From Linyphia triangularis (Eukaryota > Arthropoda > Arachnida > Araneae > Linyphiidae): a DNA stretch of 64,000 nt. Under the pieces are notes generated by a model. That model made no database searches, was not told the DNA's origin, and saw nothing but the letters and a program-made list of their open reading frames with translations. Position 1 is the first letter of the stretch, and each line of letters begins with the position of its first letter. The translations under genes and the position numbers were made by a program. This document shows positions 22,466 to 33,545 of this stretch, piece by piece. The DNA lies in NCBI GenBank assembly GCA_963978545.1, contig OZ021723.1, positions 99,170,002 through 99,234,001 of the forward strand. Reading direction: 5' to 3'.

Positions 22466-23056
22466 TGAATTCTTCGCTGGGGCACCCGTATCGAAATCAC
22501 CAATCCTCACAAATCGATTCAGTAAAACACTCACTTCCTTTTTTTTTTTTTTTTTTTTTTTTTTTTCGTCAATTTTGAATTCTGTTTACCCTTGAAATAA
22601 ATAAATAATAATAATAAAAAAACTTGTCCCTGTACCCTCACAAGCCATCAGGGAAAGAGAAGGATTTTATTAAACTCAAACCAGAGCCCAGGAATCTGGC
22701 ATCACCATCGATCACGACCAGAAAGTAGTCGGTGGTGACGATAGCGATCTGTTGATGGATCCACACCTAATTGGCCGACGAAACTGACCGCTCTTACGTG
22801 TTCGGAATGACCCCTCACGAAACATCGTGAGGGATGAGAGGGTCAAACGATATTCTTTTTTCGTCTGCTATTCTCTCTACCCCCCCCCCCCCTTTTTTTT
22901 TGTGTGTGTGTGTGTGTTGGGTATGTTCGATTCGCAAGATTCGCAGCGCCTTTTGAAGTTTTTTGGTTTTGTAATTTGTGTTTGATGGAAAGGAGCGTTG
23001 ACTCGGAAGGTATTTTTGCGATTTTGTTTTTGGTTCGTCCTTTCGGACCGTCCTCA
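22466..23056. other. Stretch with microsatellites, no gene
   Basis: T-run at about 22540-22566, an (AAT)n-like patch at about 22598-22615, then a mixed-composition block (22620-22850) of balanced GC, then C-run, T-run and (GT)n at about 22878-22918. No gene or repeat recognised; the balanced block may be worth a homology search. Confidence 0.45.
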
Positions 23057-23239
23057 GGACAACATTACTTGAGTATACGCTTTAGAATTGATCCTTCCGC
23101 GAACAGATATAGTTTCAGACAAATCGCAACTTTTACAGTAATATTGACAACCGGCGCACATAGTTTTGAATTAAACTTAAATATATGTTGATGACGGCAA
23201 AAAAAAAAGAAGCGCTTTTAAGTTTAAATTTTAACCAAT
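23057..23239. repeat. Repeat L (copy 1)
   Basis: GGACAACATTACTTGAGTA, GATCCTTCCGCG, ACAAATCGCAACTTTTA, TATATGTTGATGAC and TTTTAAGTTTAAATTTTA recur in the same order at 56147-56329. Dispersed repeat of unknown class; no terminal signals seen. Confidence 0.75.
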
Positions 23240-23601
23240 ATCCGACTACGTTCGGAGTAATTTGTTTTTAAAAAAAAAACTTGTTAATGAAACTTTTTAT
23301 TGCATTAAAATGTTCATTATATGGTAAAAACATGAAATTGACAAAAATTTGAACTTTTTTAATTTTATTTTTCTTAAAGAAAGGAGCTTTTTGATCGAAA
23401 TCGACCAATATTTTGGCAAAACGGCTAATGTTGTTTTAAAAAAAAAAGTTTTAAAATATATTTTGATTTACTTTTTTCTACACGATTCTGTGATATTCAT
23501 GAGTATAATTATCTAAAATCTAAGTTATATTTTCAGAAACAAAAATATGCGGGCTGTTGTATAAGATAACACATAAATTTAAATAATTTCGCTACATATT
23601 A

Positions 23602-24004
23602 CAGATTGGCCACAGAACTGTGAAAACCTGGAAATGTCAGGGAGCTTTCTGATTCTGGAAAAAATCCGGGAAATGTCAAGGAACTTTTTAAAATTTCATG
23701 AAAATCAGGGAAATTTTGTATTGTTTAAGGCACGTTCATCCATATTTGTAGTGGTAAGCTATGAGAAGTTTAATGTTACGGAATAATTTAAAACTTTTCA
23801 TTACCAGCGAAACTATTTTTAAAAAAATTGCGTATTATCTCTTTAAAATACATGTTCTATTTTATCAGGTTGTCTAGACATCTGGAAAAATAAAGAAAAT
23901 TGGGGAAATTTGGAAAAAAGTTTTCCTTAAAATCCGGGAATTTTTTAGAAATCTGTCAGGAAATTATCAGGGAACTTTTTTTCTTGAATTTTGTGGCCAC
24001 CTTG
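23602..24004 (+). mobile_element. Family G element (copy 1)
   Basis: 403 bp. Starts CAGATTGGCCACAGAACTG, ends GAATTTTGTGGCCACCTTG. The phrase TCAGGGAA (also TCAGGAAA, TCAAGGAA) is iterated inside both ends. The 5-bp target duplication TATTA is at 23597-23601 and 24005-24009. No coding capacity. Confidence 0.88.
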
Positions 24005-24009
24005 TATTA

Positions 24010-24457
24010 TTATGTATATATAACAATAACTTTCGGGAAAGAAAAAAAAAAAAATGGTACAATCAAATCTGTAGACCATTATACTCAACATAGTATAACG
24101 AACAACTCTACAAAAAATTATAATTCTACCATAAATACATTTTTGAGATTGAACAAAAGAAAGAAGATTTGAAAAGAGAAATTTTTAATTCATATGGGGA
24201 AAAAAATGAAATTTTCATTGATTTTGCCATTTTAAACGTAGTCAAGCACCGTAAATAATCCGCCGAACATCGTTGTAGCTCATTCAGTGAGTTCAAGTTA
24301 GCTTGTCCCAATGTATAGACTGCCTGGTATTTTGAACAAATAGTATTTGTAGTTATTTACCTTTTAAAAACTTTCGTAGTTGTGGTTTTGTTTTATTTTT
24401 AAGTCTAGCTATAAGACCCAAACTGTGATCTAAACTGTAAAATGCAGTTCTTTGTTA
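24010..24457. other. Stretch with no gene seen
   Basis: A-run at about 24041-24053. GAGTTCAAGTTAGCTTGTCC (24289-24308) resembles GAGCTCAAGTAAGCTTGTCC at 56513-56532, so a small decayed repeat is shared between the two sites. Confidence 0.4.
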
Positions 24458-25117
24458 GACTGAGAGGCGACTGCAATTTTTGGACCCCATCAAACATCAT
24501 TCTGAAATTTTTTATAGAAATTGGAGAAAAGTGAGTAGATTACAAATCCACTGGTCTGCCGTAGCAAAAATGGCCGAAACTGGTCAAAAATCGACTTTTT
24601 GTTGAATTAAATTCAATTGCCAAATGCGCCATAACTTGCCAATTAATGAGCTTTTTTTATTTTTTTTTATTTGGTTACCCTCACTATTTAATTTTCGATT
24701 AAGAAGGTTGCAGACGATTCGAATGTGTGGCGATGGCTTACTTGCATCTTTCACAAATGAGCCAAATTGGCAATAAACATTACGTCACTGATGACGTAAC
24801 TGATGTCGCCAATTTGGCTTACTTTTAAGATACAAGTTTTCCGAGCCAAAGATCAGAAATCATTTGTGCTTTTTCTCATTGAAAATCAAAATGCAGTGGC
24901 TTGTCAGACGAAAAAGTTTTTTCTCTTCTTGGCAAGTTATGACCTATTTGGCAATCGGATTTTAGTTCAACTCATTCCAAGTCGATTTTTGAACAGTTTC
25001 GGCCATTTTTGCCACGGCAGATCAGTGGATTCGTAATCTACTCACTTTTCTCCAATTTCTATAAAAAATTCAGAATGATGTTCGATGGGGTTCAAAAATT
25101 TCAGTCGCCTCTCGAAC
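24458..25117 (+). mobile_element. Family A MITE (copy 3)
   Basis: 660 bp, GACTGAGAGGCGACTG to CAGTCGCCTCTCGAAC, with TA on each side. It has the same orientation as A1 and A6 (GACTGAGAGG end first). The open frame 24803-25036 runs through the conserved core and occurs in other copies only by shared sequence. Confidence 0.9.
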
Positions 25118-25119
25118 TA

Positions 25120-26706
25120 TATGTCTGAATGGGCATTGTACGCTACGACGACGCTAAGTTTGCTCGGTATTTTCTTTTTTGAGTTCTTACTTCAGCGACT
25201 CTTATTTTCAGAACAAGTTTGTTCGTTCTATTGCTATGAGTTAATTAACACCCAGTCAATTAATAAAACGAAAGAATTTTAATTGGATAATTCTGAAATT
25301 TCTCTCCTGTTGTCAAAATCGTTTTCGATAATGAATAAACTTTCAGATGAATATATTAAATAATTGTGCGTTGAGTGCATAAATGCAGTATGTCTGTGGT
25401 TCAGTGAATTAGAATTTGCTTGTTTTCGGAGAGTTGTGTAAAAGTGTCGTAAAAATATTTTTTTATTATTTAGGGTTAATTGTTAACATAAGAGATAAAT
25501 TTGTTCTGAATGTGTAATTTGGCAGTGTTCTAAAACTGGCTTTTATAAACTAATCAACATTTCTAAAGCCACTTTGTTTTGCGAAGTTTATCTTTTGTTA
25601 TAAATGGAAACGTATGTTTATCGTTTAACAAATACTATTTAATTACTTTTACAAGGATTAAACGATATATCTTTGAGTCTTTTTCTTTTTTGGTAACTAG
25701 TTTTTTTTTTTTTTTTTGTTAAATCACTCTCTGCAAAGGAAACTAACTAAAAGAATTGACTCGTTCGGAACAATCTAGTAACTGAAGCGAAAATTGAAAA
25801 ACCTTCAAATTATATTTTTAAAATGAAGACTTTTGATGCCAGTAAACCCCTTGCCAAGCCGAGCAGTCATTCTAATAATATATAGACTAATCATCAAATA
25901 AAAAGAGATAAAGTGTTTTTGCAGAAAATATTTTTGAACAAAAGATTTTCCCCATTAAGGAAAATCAGGATTTTTATTAATTGGCGTCTGTGTGATTGGA
26001 CATGTCACTTCCTCTGTCAACCATATAATACCGACATTTTCCGGTCACCAAATGTGTCAAGGGAACAAAACCAGCATGAAACTTTTATTGGAATCTATTT
26101 GTAAGATTTGTTAGGCAATAATTTTGTACACTATTGTGGTTTCTTGAATAGTTAATGATTTTTGTTAACTTCATCTTGGCAGCTTATTTACCTGCTCATT
26201 CTTTTCCTTTATGAAGTCGCCTCATTTATAGAACAGTTCCTTCCTTCCATGGAAATACTTTCAAATTTTTTTTTTTTTTAAATCGTTCTATCGTTCGTAT
26301 CCTTTGTAAAATAAGCTGCAATTTTTTTTTTATTTTTTTTTATTTTTTATTATTAAGATTTGTTTTGATATTTGCTTGTTTTATTTCTAGTATGCTGTTT
26401 TAACAAACTCTTTTGTTTCCTAGGTAAGAACATCTCCTTTGTTAGCTTCCTGCATTTGTATCTTGCAATAGTGGTATGTCGTATTTCCTTTTTTAAGAAT
26501 ATTCACTCCTAAAACTTCACAAAGTAATTTAACAGTCGAAGAAAGCAATGCGGTAATTTATTGTATGGAATAAATCAGGAATTTATTCATTTGTCTAGGA
26601 TGGTACTATTAATTCTCACCAGAAGATACAAAATGGCAAAACATTTTGAGAGTTGTCGGAAATTTCTGGATATGTCTAGGATTTTTGAAGAATCGCCTTT
26701 TTACTT
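25120..26706. other. Single-copy AT-rich stretch, no gene
   Basis: 1.6 kb with T-runs (about 25711, 26266, 26323) and no recognised repeat. Small open frames (25913-26104, 26561-26746) show no motif. If this window is intronic or intergenic, this would be unique spacer. Confidence 0.45.
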
Positions 26707-27247
26707 TCAATTACCCATATGTATACATAGGGTAATAAAAGTATAGCATTCGGTCAAGAAATCGCGCATGCGCATAGGGTAGCTGCCATTGAAAAAAATG
26801 TTTTTCAGTAATTGCTAAAAAACGGTTCTAACGATTTTGTTCAAAATCGCTGTGGTAATGCTTTTTAAGGTGTTCTAAACATCCATATATTCCCGTAAAA
26901 TTTGCCTTAATAGCGTAAAAAGTTGAAAAACGAATGCCTTCAACACTGAGTTCTCTTTCCTTGAGCATAGCTCATCGACGATCGTTTTTTCTCCTCTCCT
27001 GCAATTTCACTAGTAAGAAAGGATTATATAAGAATTATCGAAACAAATATCGCCAAAATCCCTACTTTGGCGAATATTTTCTATAATTTTTTTTTCATTA
27101 AGACGGCAATAAGAATTATCTAAAAAAATATCACCAAACGGGCCATTTTTTCTCAATGAATGGTGAAAACATAATAACGGTAAATGACACAAATCCACAT
27201 CAGTAATATAGTGTAATTGAAAGCTGTACGATGTTCCACACCCCTAG
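26707..27247 (-). mobile_element. Family C element (copy 2)
   Basis: Reverse copy. Starts TCAATTACCCATATGTATAC with the palindrome ATTACCC-ATATG-TATAC-ATAGGGTAAT, then AAAGTATAGCATTCGGTCAA, and ends GATGTTCCACACCCCTAG. The next base is T. It is shorter than C1 and C4. The TC start, CTAG end and 3' T flank recall a Helitron-like element, but no helicase sequence or clear subterminal hairpin supports this. Confidence 0.8.
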
Positions 27248-27384
27248 TTTCAGTTAAATTAGCCACCGTTGTTACAGCTGATTCTGCTATGTTGGTCAAT
27301 CAATTGAACATTTTGGGTTATTTTAAAGTAATAACGCATTTTTTGGTTGTTTGATTCAACATTTGAATTCGTTCCATCCTACAA

Positions 27385-27562
27385 GCCATCCTGATGGCTG
27401 TGAGGTTAGCGCTCTGGCCTCACATACCTAAGGTGCCAGGTTCGAATCCGGGGTTAGGCATGGATATTCGTTGTGGTTCGGAATCCACGTTAACCTGTAG
27501 GTTCCGGCCTGATTAGCCGTTATTGTGCTCAAAAATAGGTCGTTGAGCGTGCAAACAAACAT
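27385..27562 (+). repeat. SINE-2 (copy b)
   Basis: GATGGCTGTGAGGTTAGCGC (A-box-like) and CAGGTTCGAATCCGGG (a near-perfect B box), then the SINE-2 body ending GGTCGTTGAGCGTGCAAAC. No clear target duplication was found. The tail ends in CAAACAAAC. Confidence 0.85.
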
Positions 27563-27564
27563 TT

Positions 27565-28408
27565 CCTTCAAATTAGTTTCAATTCGTGAGGCTTCTGCAT
27601 GTGTAAGTTTTTTTTTATTATTATTTTTTTAATTTTTTTTTTTTTTTTTATTATTATTATTATTGCACTTTAGTTAGTTCAATGTTACTTACAAAATTGC
27701 TTTACGAATGGTGCAAGGTTTCAACTGTAAGTAATCTCTTTTACCTAACTACACTCCTCATTTTTATAAGCATACATAACCCAATCCAAAAACAAGTAAA
27801 TACTCAATTAACGCCAGAGCAATTTTTCCTCGTCTTAAATTGTCTCTCCTTTAAAATGTTAGATGTGTTTAATAGTCACGAAACGTCCTTAACAAAGACT
27901 TTTCACACATTAGAAAACCATTTGCAAATGACTCGTTTAAATAAATAAAAAAAATGTTAGAAATCTCGTCTGCCTCGTCCCTACGGAAATGTTCCATTTT
28001 TTTTATTCCTTTTCTGGTAATTTCTTTCTCGTTTTATGTCCTCCCTCGTGTTTACTTTTTAATACCGTAAAAATTTTCATCACAACTCCGCCACCGCAGT
28101 TTTCCAAAGATTTTTTGAAATCTTGCGCGCTCTTTAGATCTGTTAGAAGGTCTCTTGTGGTTGAAGGGGTTGCCAGTAAGGTACGAGTGCGCCTTCGTTG
28201 GCGTTTGCCGCCTTCCTTGTGTATTTGTTTTTTCGGATTTTTCTTCACTTTTAACTGAAAGCACATATATAAAAAAAAAAATTAGGATGCTCTTAAAATA
28301 ACTCTAGAATTCGTGGTGTTAATAAAAATTTCTTTGAAAAGGCTCTCTTGATGATTTGTTTTGTAGTTTGTATGGCTATGCGATTTTTTGACACGTTCTT
28401 AAAAAAAA
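27565..28408. other. Stretch with no gene seen
   Basis: T-rich and (ATT)n patch at 27610-27665. At 27989-28258 open frames overlap on both strands (GC-richer block around 28090-28230), so neither is convincing. No repeat recognised. Confidence 0.45.
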
Positions 28409-28411
28409 CTA

Positions 28412-28655
28412 TACTAAACTTCAACTTAACCAGATATCACTTAGACGGTAGATCGTCACAGTGCTCATAGGCATTTAATCCATTTTGGCGGCGGCGTGAA
28501 AGCATAAAGTTCGCCAAACCACAACCCTGTAGAGAACAAAAGGCTCTTAGGTTTGGCGAGAATTATGTCTTCACTCCGCCAAAATGGATTAAATGCCTAT
28601 GAGTACTGTGACGATCTACCGTCTAAGTGATGTCTAGTTAAGTTGAAGTTTAGTA
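28412..28655. mobile_element. Foldback MITE FB (copy 2), inside the tip of C3
   Basis: Same palindrome as FB1, with a slightly longer centre (CAACCCTGTAGAGAACAAAA). Left flank is CTA and right flank is TAGGGGTG. Removing FB and one TA leaves CTAGGGGTG, which is exactly the terminal sequence of the family C copies at 27.2 and 53.1 kb. This fixes the FB boundaries, the TA duplication and the CTAG target. Confidence 0.92.
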
Positions 28656-29300
28656 TAGGGGTGTTTAACATCGCACAACTTTCAATTACACTATAATACT
28701 GACGTGGATTTGTGTCATTTACCGTTCGTATATTTTCGTCCTTCATTTAGAATAAATGGCCAGTTTGGCGATATACTTTTCGATAATTCTTATATCATCC
28801 TTTATTATAAGCGAAACTGAGAGGAGAAGAAAAAACGATCGTTGATGAGGTATGCTCAAGGAAAGAGAACTCTGTGTTGAAGGCATTCAACTTTTTACGC
28901 CATTAAAGCATTCTTACGGGAATTTCGGAGGTGGGGATGTTTAGGACACCTTAAGAGAAATTACCTCAGCGATTTTTATCAAAATTGTTGGAGCCGTTTC
29001 TTAGCAATCATTGAAAAACATGATTTTTTCCATGGCAGCTGCCTTATGCACATGCTCGATTTTGACGAAAGCCTTAATGGTATGTCCCATGGCCGCCACT
29101 AACCCTCCTACCTAATTTGGACATCGTAGGTCAATTTGTTCGGGAGCTATGCTGACCACATACACAGACAGACATTTTTTCTAGGTCACTTTTTTGAAAT
29201 CAGATTGTTCCAAAACATGAGAAAATGCAATTTTTTTTTTTTTGACCGAATGCTATACTTTTATTACCCTATGTATATATATATACATATGGGTAATTGT
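28656..29300 (+). mobile_element. Family C element (copy 3)
   Basis: TAGGGGTGTTTAACATCGC to the terminal palindrome TACCCTATG ... CATATGGGTAATTG, with the internal order seen in C1 and C4 (GGCGATATACTTTTCGATAA, GATCGTTGATGAGGTATGC, GTCCCATGGCCGCCACTAAC, TTGTTCGGGAGCTATGC). It keeps the uninterrupted CCTTAATGGTATGTCC site, the empty site of the TTAA element found in C4. The TA of the palindrome has expanded to a short (TA)n. Confidence 0.85.
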
Positions 29301-30015
29301 AAGTAAAAATATATATTATTTGAATTTTCTCAACGCGTTGTTCCTTGAAAATATTATTCCGAATTTTATTCATTCTGCAATCATTAATTAAATTTACTTG
29401 TGACAAACTGAATCGCAAGAGGTTAAATGAAGAACTATACCAATTCTTTTATCTGTACCTTAAACGATCCTACAGTCACAACTGGGCAGCTCCTTCTATT
29501 GAACTGTCTTTCCATAAATACATTTTTGCTGCAATGCAGCGAAAATCTCCAAATTTGAACTTGGGGGGCTCGTTTGGTCTGAGGTGCATAAGTCTAAGTA
29601 AGTCTGCCATGATTTCAATCAGAGTAAGTTTCCTGAAATCTTATGAATGCTTGTTTGGAATGTTTCAATTCCAAATCGAATACGCTCACTCAATTTGCCT
29701 TCAAGTTTCCGGGGAGGCTAATTTTAAACTTTTTCAAATTGGCCAACAAAGTATGGGCACTTTTCAAAACGACTTGGAACTCTTTTTAAACACTTAGTCA
29801 TTTTTTTTTTTTTAAATTATCGGATACACACACAAACTCTTTTAATTATGTGATAGCTTTTGAACTAGTTGAATACCCGTACTTTGCAATGAAGTGTTAT
29901 CGTGTACAATTTTGGTCGAAATTGTAAATGCTTGGTTTGCGATGTTATTTGGACGCGTTTACCAATTTTTGGCGTCCCGACTCAATTGGAAAGACGTCAT
30001 TGGGATATGCCACAT
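29301..30015. other. Stretch with one longer unassigned frame
   Basis: The plus frame 29345-29797 (150 codons) is the second longest on the plus strand. It has mixed composition (for example LNRKRLNEELYQFFYLYL) but no motif I recognise, no good start context and no neighbours to support it. It may be chance or a decayed transposon frame. Confidence 0.3.
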
Positions 30016-30065
30016 TTCGGCATGTTTTATACTTTAAAAGTGGGCCAAATTGGCAACATCAGTTA

Positions 30066-31209
30066 CAGGGTTCCCACGGTCATTGAAAGCCATTAAAAGT
30101 GCTTAATATTGTTACGAATTTTTGTATATTTGTAAATATTTCGTAGTTTTAATTTTGTAAATAGTAAAATTTATGTACATTTCGCATAAGGCAATGCAAT
30201 AGTTTGTTTCCCTGCAATGAGTCTATTGATGCTTGATAACGAGTTTTACAGAGGTAACGCTGGGAAGCGAGTTTTACAAGGAGCAGGGCATTTAACATTA
30301 TGGTAATGGCAATCTCGCCAAATTGGCGATGGTTTTGTTGACTAATTTTGTCGCCAAATTTGGCGAGAAATCGTCAAATGCCACCAAACTTGGCGACCAT
30401 TTGGCGACATTTTCGGTCCCCATGTACATGTATAGGACTTTTCGACTACGATCTGAAAAGTTCTCCAAATATCTACCTCTAGAAGATTCACCTGTCCTTT
30501 ATAAGGCTGACCAAGAGAGCGGGGAAGTTAGTTGTTAGCTGAGTCCATTAGTTGACTGGAATTACTGAGTTGAGATACTGAGTCTCAGTGAGCGTTCAGA
30601 GAGTTCCGAAAGCGAACTGTATTGCATTGTCTTTTGCAGCGGTTTGAGCAGTTGTGTTGGCAAGTTTTTAACTGCTGTTTTGTGCTCTATTGTTGTGAAA
30701 AGAGCTGTATTCTGTCTACTAGAACGAGAAGTTCTGGAGTTGTAAAGGAATCTGTGAAGAGTTATATTGGAATAAATTTCTGCAACTTTTGATCTGCTGT
30801 GGCTTCAAATCTTTTGAACCCATCCACGTAACAATATTTATGAACTTGTTTTCAAGGCCTTGAAAGTGCTTAAAAATGCTCATAGGTGCTTAAAAGTCCT
30901 TGAAAATGCTTAGAGGTCCTTTAAAGTCCTTAATTTTTGCACATGTTGTGTGCCTAACTGCTAAAGTTATAAAAATACAACTGACTTGCTATCCCTGCGT
31001 GACCCCCATTTATCTGCACCGTATCGGAATTTTCTGTCATATTTGTATTACTCATCCACCAACTTGTAACTTTTTTCGTAGAATATACTTTATTAGAAAT
31101 TTATATATAGACATGATGCTTGAAAACAAATTTTCAAAGATACTTAAAAACGTTATGTAGGTCCTTAAAAGTCATTGATTTTCATTCTTTGATTTGAGTG
31201 GGAACCCTG
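30066..31209 (+). mobile_element. Family E element (copy 3), carrying a solo LTR
   Basis: Starts CAGGGTTCCCACGGTCATTG, ends GAGTGGGAACCCTG, flanked by a 5-bp duplication AGTTA (30061-30065, 31210-31214). The E sequence GCTTAATAT is broken by LTR 3 and continues ATATTTATGAACTTG. GTGCTTAAAA, GTCCTTGAAAA and GTCCTTTAAA phrases are iterated at both sides. This is the best-preserved E copy. Confidence 0.88.
30110..30833 (+). mobile_element. Solo LTR (copy 3)
   Basis: 724 bp, TGTTACG to CGTAACA, perfect 7-bp inverted ends, target duplication ATAT (30106-30109, 30834-30837). TATAAGG at 30500-30506 and AATAAA at 30771-30776. TTGGCGA/TCGCCAA words cluster at about 30320-30412. It is inserted in E3, itself in A4, so it is the youngest of the three. 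Confidence 0.93.
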
Positions 31210-31497
31210 AGTTAAGTCGTCAGTGACGTAATATTTATGATCAACTTAGCTCCACTTTTAAAAGATGCAAGTTAGCCGTTGTCAGATATCTGAATCGTCT
31301 GCAACTTTCTTAATTGAAAATTAAAGAGCGATGGGTTACCAATGAAAAAATAATGCTTATTATTCGATGTCTATTTTCGGCCATTTTTGCCGCGGCAGAC
31401 CAGTGGACTCTTAATCTACTCACTTTTCTCCACATTTTATAAAAAATTCCCAATGATTTTCGATGGGGTATCGAAATTTGCAGTCGTCTTTCTGTCT

Positions 31498-33267
31498 AGT
31501 TTTAGTTGTTTTTCTTTGCTTATTCCTTACGCGTTGACTATTATTATTGGGAAGCTGGTTCTACAGTACTCCATAACTGGTTAAAGAAAAAGATATATTT
31601 AATATACAAACGCATGACTTTCTTGTATGTCTTATTTTTTTTAATGGGATTTTCACTATGCAGAGAGTAAAATCTGTATTGAATGCAATTGCTATGTCCA
31701 GTGTGTAAACTGGAGTGGAAAGTGTAGGCAGGGAAAAAAAAAAATCTAAAATCAGAATGGTTTTTTTTTAATTTTTTTTTTTAAACAAAATTCTAAGATT
31801 GTTTCAAGTTGCATCACTCTCAAGATTTAATCTAAATGAATCATTAATTTTTAGCAAATGTTTTATAATAAAATAATTATAATTTTTTTATAAAAAGTAT
31901 TTTTTTATGTTCGCAAGGGTCGCATTCGCCCTAAAATTCCTAATATTCTTTAAACTTTTGTTTTTCATTGAAATACTTAAAATTGTACTTAAATTTTTCG
32001 CTAATTCCTGAAAAAAAAATTAAAACCCCCGAAAATTCTCCGATTTTCCTCCAAAACCTGCGAAAAAAAATCCTGATAATCCTACAAAAGAGAAAATATT
32101 TTCTGAAATTGTAATTATTAAGTTTTAATTTTTTTAAATTTTAATTATTGACAAAATATTTTAAATTGTAGCTAAACTCATGTTAATTTAAGTTTTAACG
32201 TTGAAGCAATATTTTTTTTAAGTACTTGGAATGTTGCTTGAAAATTAAATAATTGGATTTAATTGAATTGACATGTTTGATTGTATAACGTTTTGCTAAA
32301 AAGTGGTTTGTCGTCAAATATTATTATTATTTTTTTTTTTTTTTTTAAATTGCTAGTATTTTAGTATTTTGCCGGTTTAAAATAAGCTTTGGTAAGAATA
32401 GATTTGTGTTTGGAATTTTTGTCAGCTTTTAAAGAAATATCCATAGATTTTTTTGATTATCCCTAAATATTTTAAAAGCACCCCTAAAACTCCATTTTTT
32501 TTTTGGAAAACTCACTGCGCCCCCTGTATTCGTAACTCATCTTTGAAGAGAAAAAAATACGACAAAAAAAAAAAAAAAAACTTGTAGCAAGAAAGCTAAA
32601 TCATATTTCTTAATTTGTGCATTCAAGGAAGGAAAAAGCACGATCGGCTTCTAATCTATGATTGAGTCTTTGGCGACGAATTATGTCCCCAATTTGGCGA
32701 TTGTGTCATTCCCGCAAAAATTCGGAAACCCGGTTTCATAGAAACCCCCTTTTCCATCCTCTCCTAAGTAAATTAAAACGGAAAATAATAACTCGTCTCC
32801 GGTAAGGAAAGAAAAAAAAATAAGAGAGAACAGAAAATAAAAATCTCATTTTGACTATATATTTTTTTTCTCTTTTGATGCTGTCGAGAATAAAGTTAAA
32901 AAAAAAAAAAAAAAAAAAATGTAGGATGAAAATCTCTGTGTGGTGGCAAGCGGAATTAATTGAACGTTTTGTTGGTCTCTTTCGAAAGACCCCTCCTGAG
33001 ATTTTTTTTTTTTTTTTTGCTCTTTCGATGTAGTGATGAAATCGTGTCTGGATTTTGTGCCTTGAATGCGGATTTTAAAGTGAAGAAATGTGCTGTCACC
33101 GCCTGCATCGGGCTTTACGGGGTTAGAACTATGTCTTACGTTTTTCGGAGGGGTTTCCATGATTGCCTTGTGGAATATTTGATTGAAAAATGTCTTTAAA
33201 TTACATCGCAATGGACTATTCCCGCATTTTTTTTTTTTAAAAACGAGTGAAATTAGTTTATATTTAT
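31498..33267. other. Single-copy AT-rich stretch, no gene
   Basis: Holds T-runs and A-runs at about 32328-32346, 32561-32580, 32898-32918 and 33001-33018. Open frames at 32855-33421 (minus, 188 codons) and 32960-33199 (plus) face each other. The minus one is rich in lysine and phenylalanine from the homopolymers and runs into family G sequence, so I do not call it a gene. Confidence 0.5.
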
Positions 33268-33545
33268 GAAGAATTTCTTTCTGATTCCAAATATTCGAAC
33301 AAAAGTTCTTTAAAAAAATTTCCCGAAGAAGAAAAAGCGTAATGCCATGGAATAATTTAAACTTTTGCATTCCCGCCAAAACTGTTTTTAAAAATTGGCA
33401 TATTATCTCTTTAGCATACATTTTCTATTTGATCAAGATGTCTACACATTCGAAAAAGTTGGGGGAAAAAAAGTTTGCCGAAAATCGGGGAATTTTTTAG
33501 AAATCTATCAGGGAACTTTATTTCCTGAACTTTGTGGCCATCCTG
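33268..33545 (+). mobile_element. Family G element (copy 5), 5'-decayed
   Basis: Has CTTTCTGATTCC, GGAATAATTTAAACTTTTGC, TATTATCTCTTTAGCATACA, ATCAGGGAACTTTATTTCC and the end GAACTTTGTGGCCATCCTG. The left tip is lost. Confidence 0.78.

Larger units (their letters stand above)
30016..31497. mobile_element. Family A element (copy 4), split by E3
   Basis: The left remnant ends TTAAAAGTGGGCCAAATTGG, CAACATCAGTTA; the right part resumes GTCGTCAGTGACGTAATATT and goes on through the right arm (GCGGCAGACCAGTGGACTC) to GCAGTCGTCTTTCTGTCT. The two sides join into the normal family A core, showing that E3 split it. The left arm is missing or too diverged to see. Confidence 0.8.

Noticed and set aside
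29345..29797. Plus-strand frame of 150 codons
   Set aside because: Composition is plausible but nothing is recognisable, and there is no splice or promoter context. Kept only as a note in the stretch entry.
32855..33421. Minus-strand frame of 188 codons, the longest in the window
   Set aside because: Lysine and phenylalanine runs come from poly-A/T tracts, part of it is family G sequence, and opposing plus frames cover the same DNA. No domain seen.
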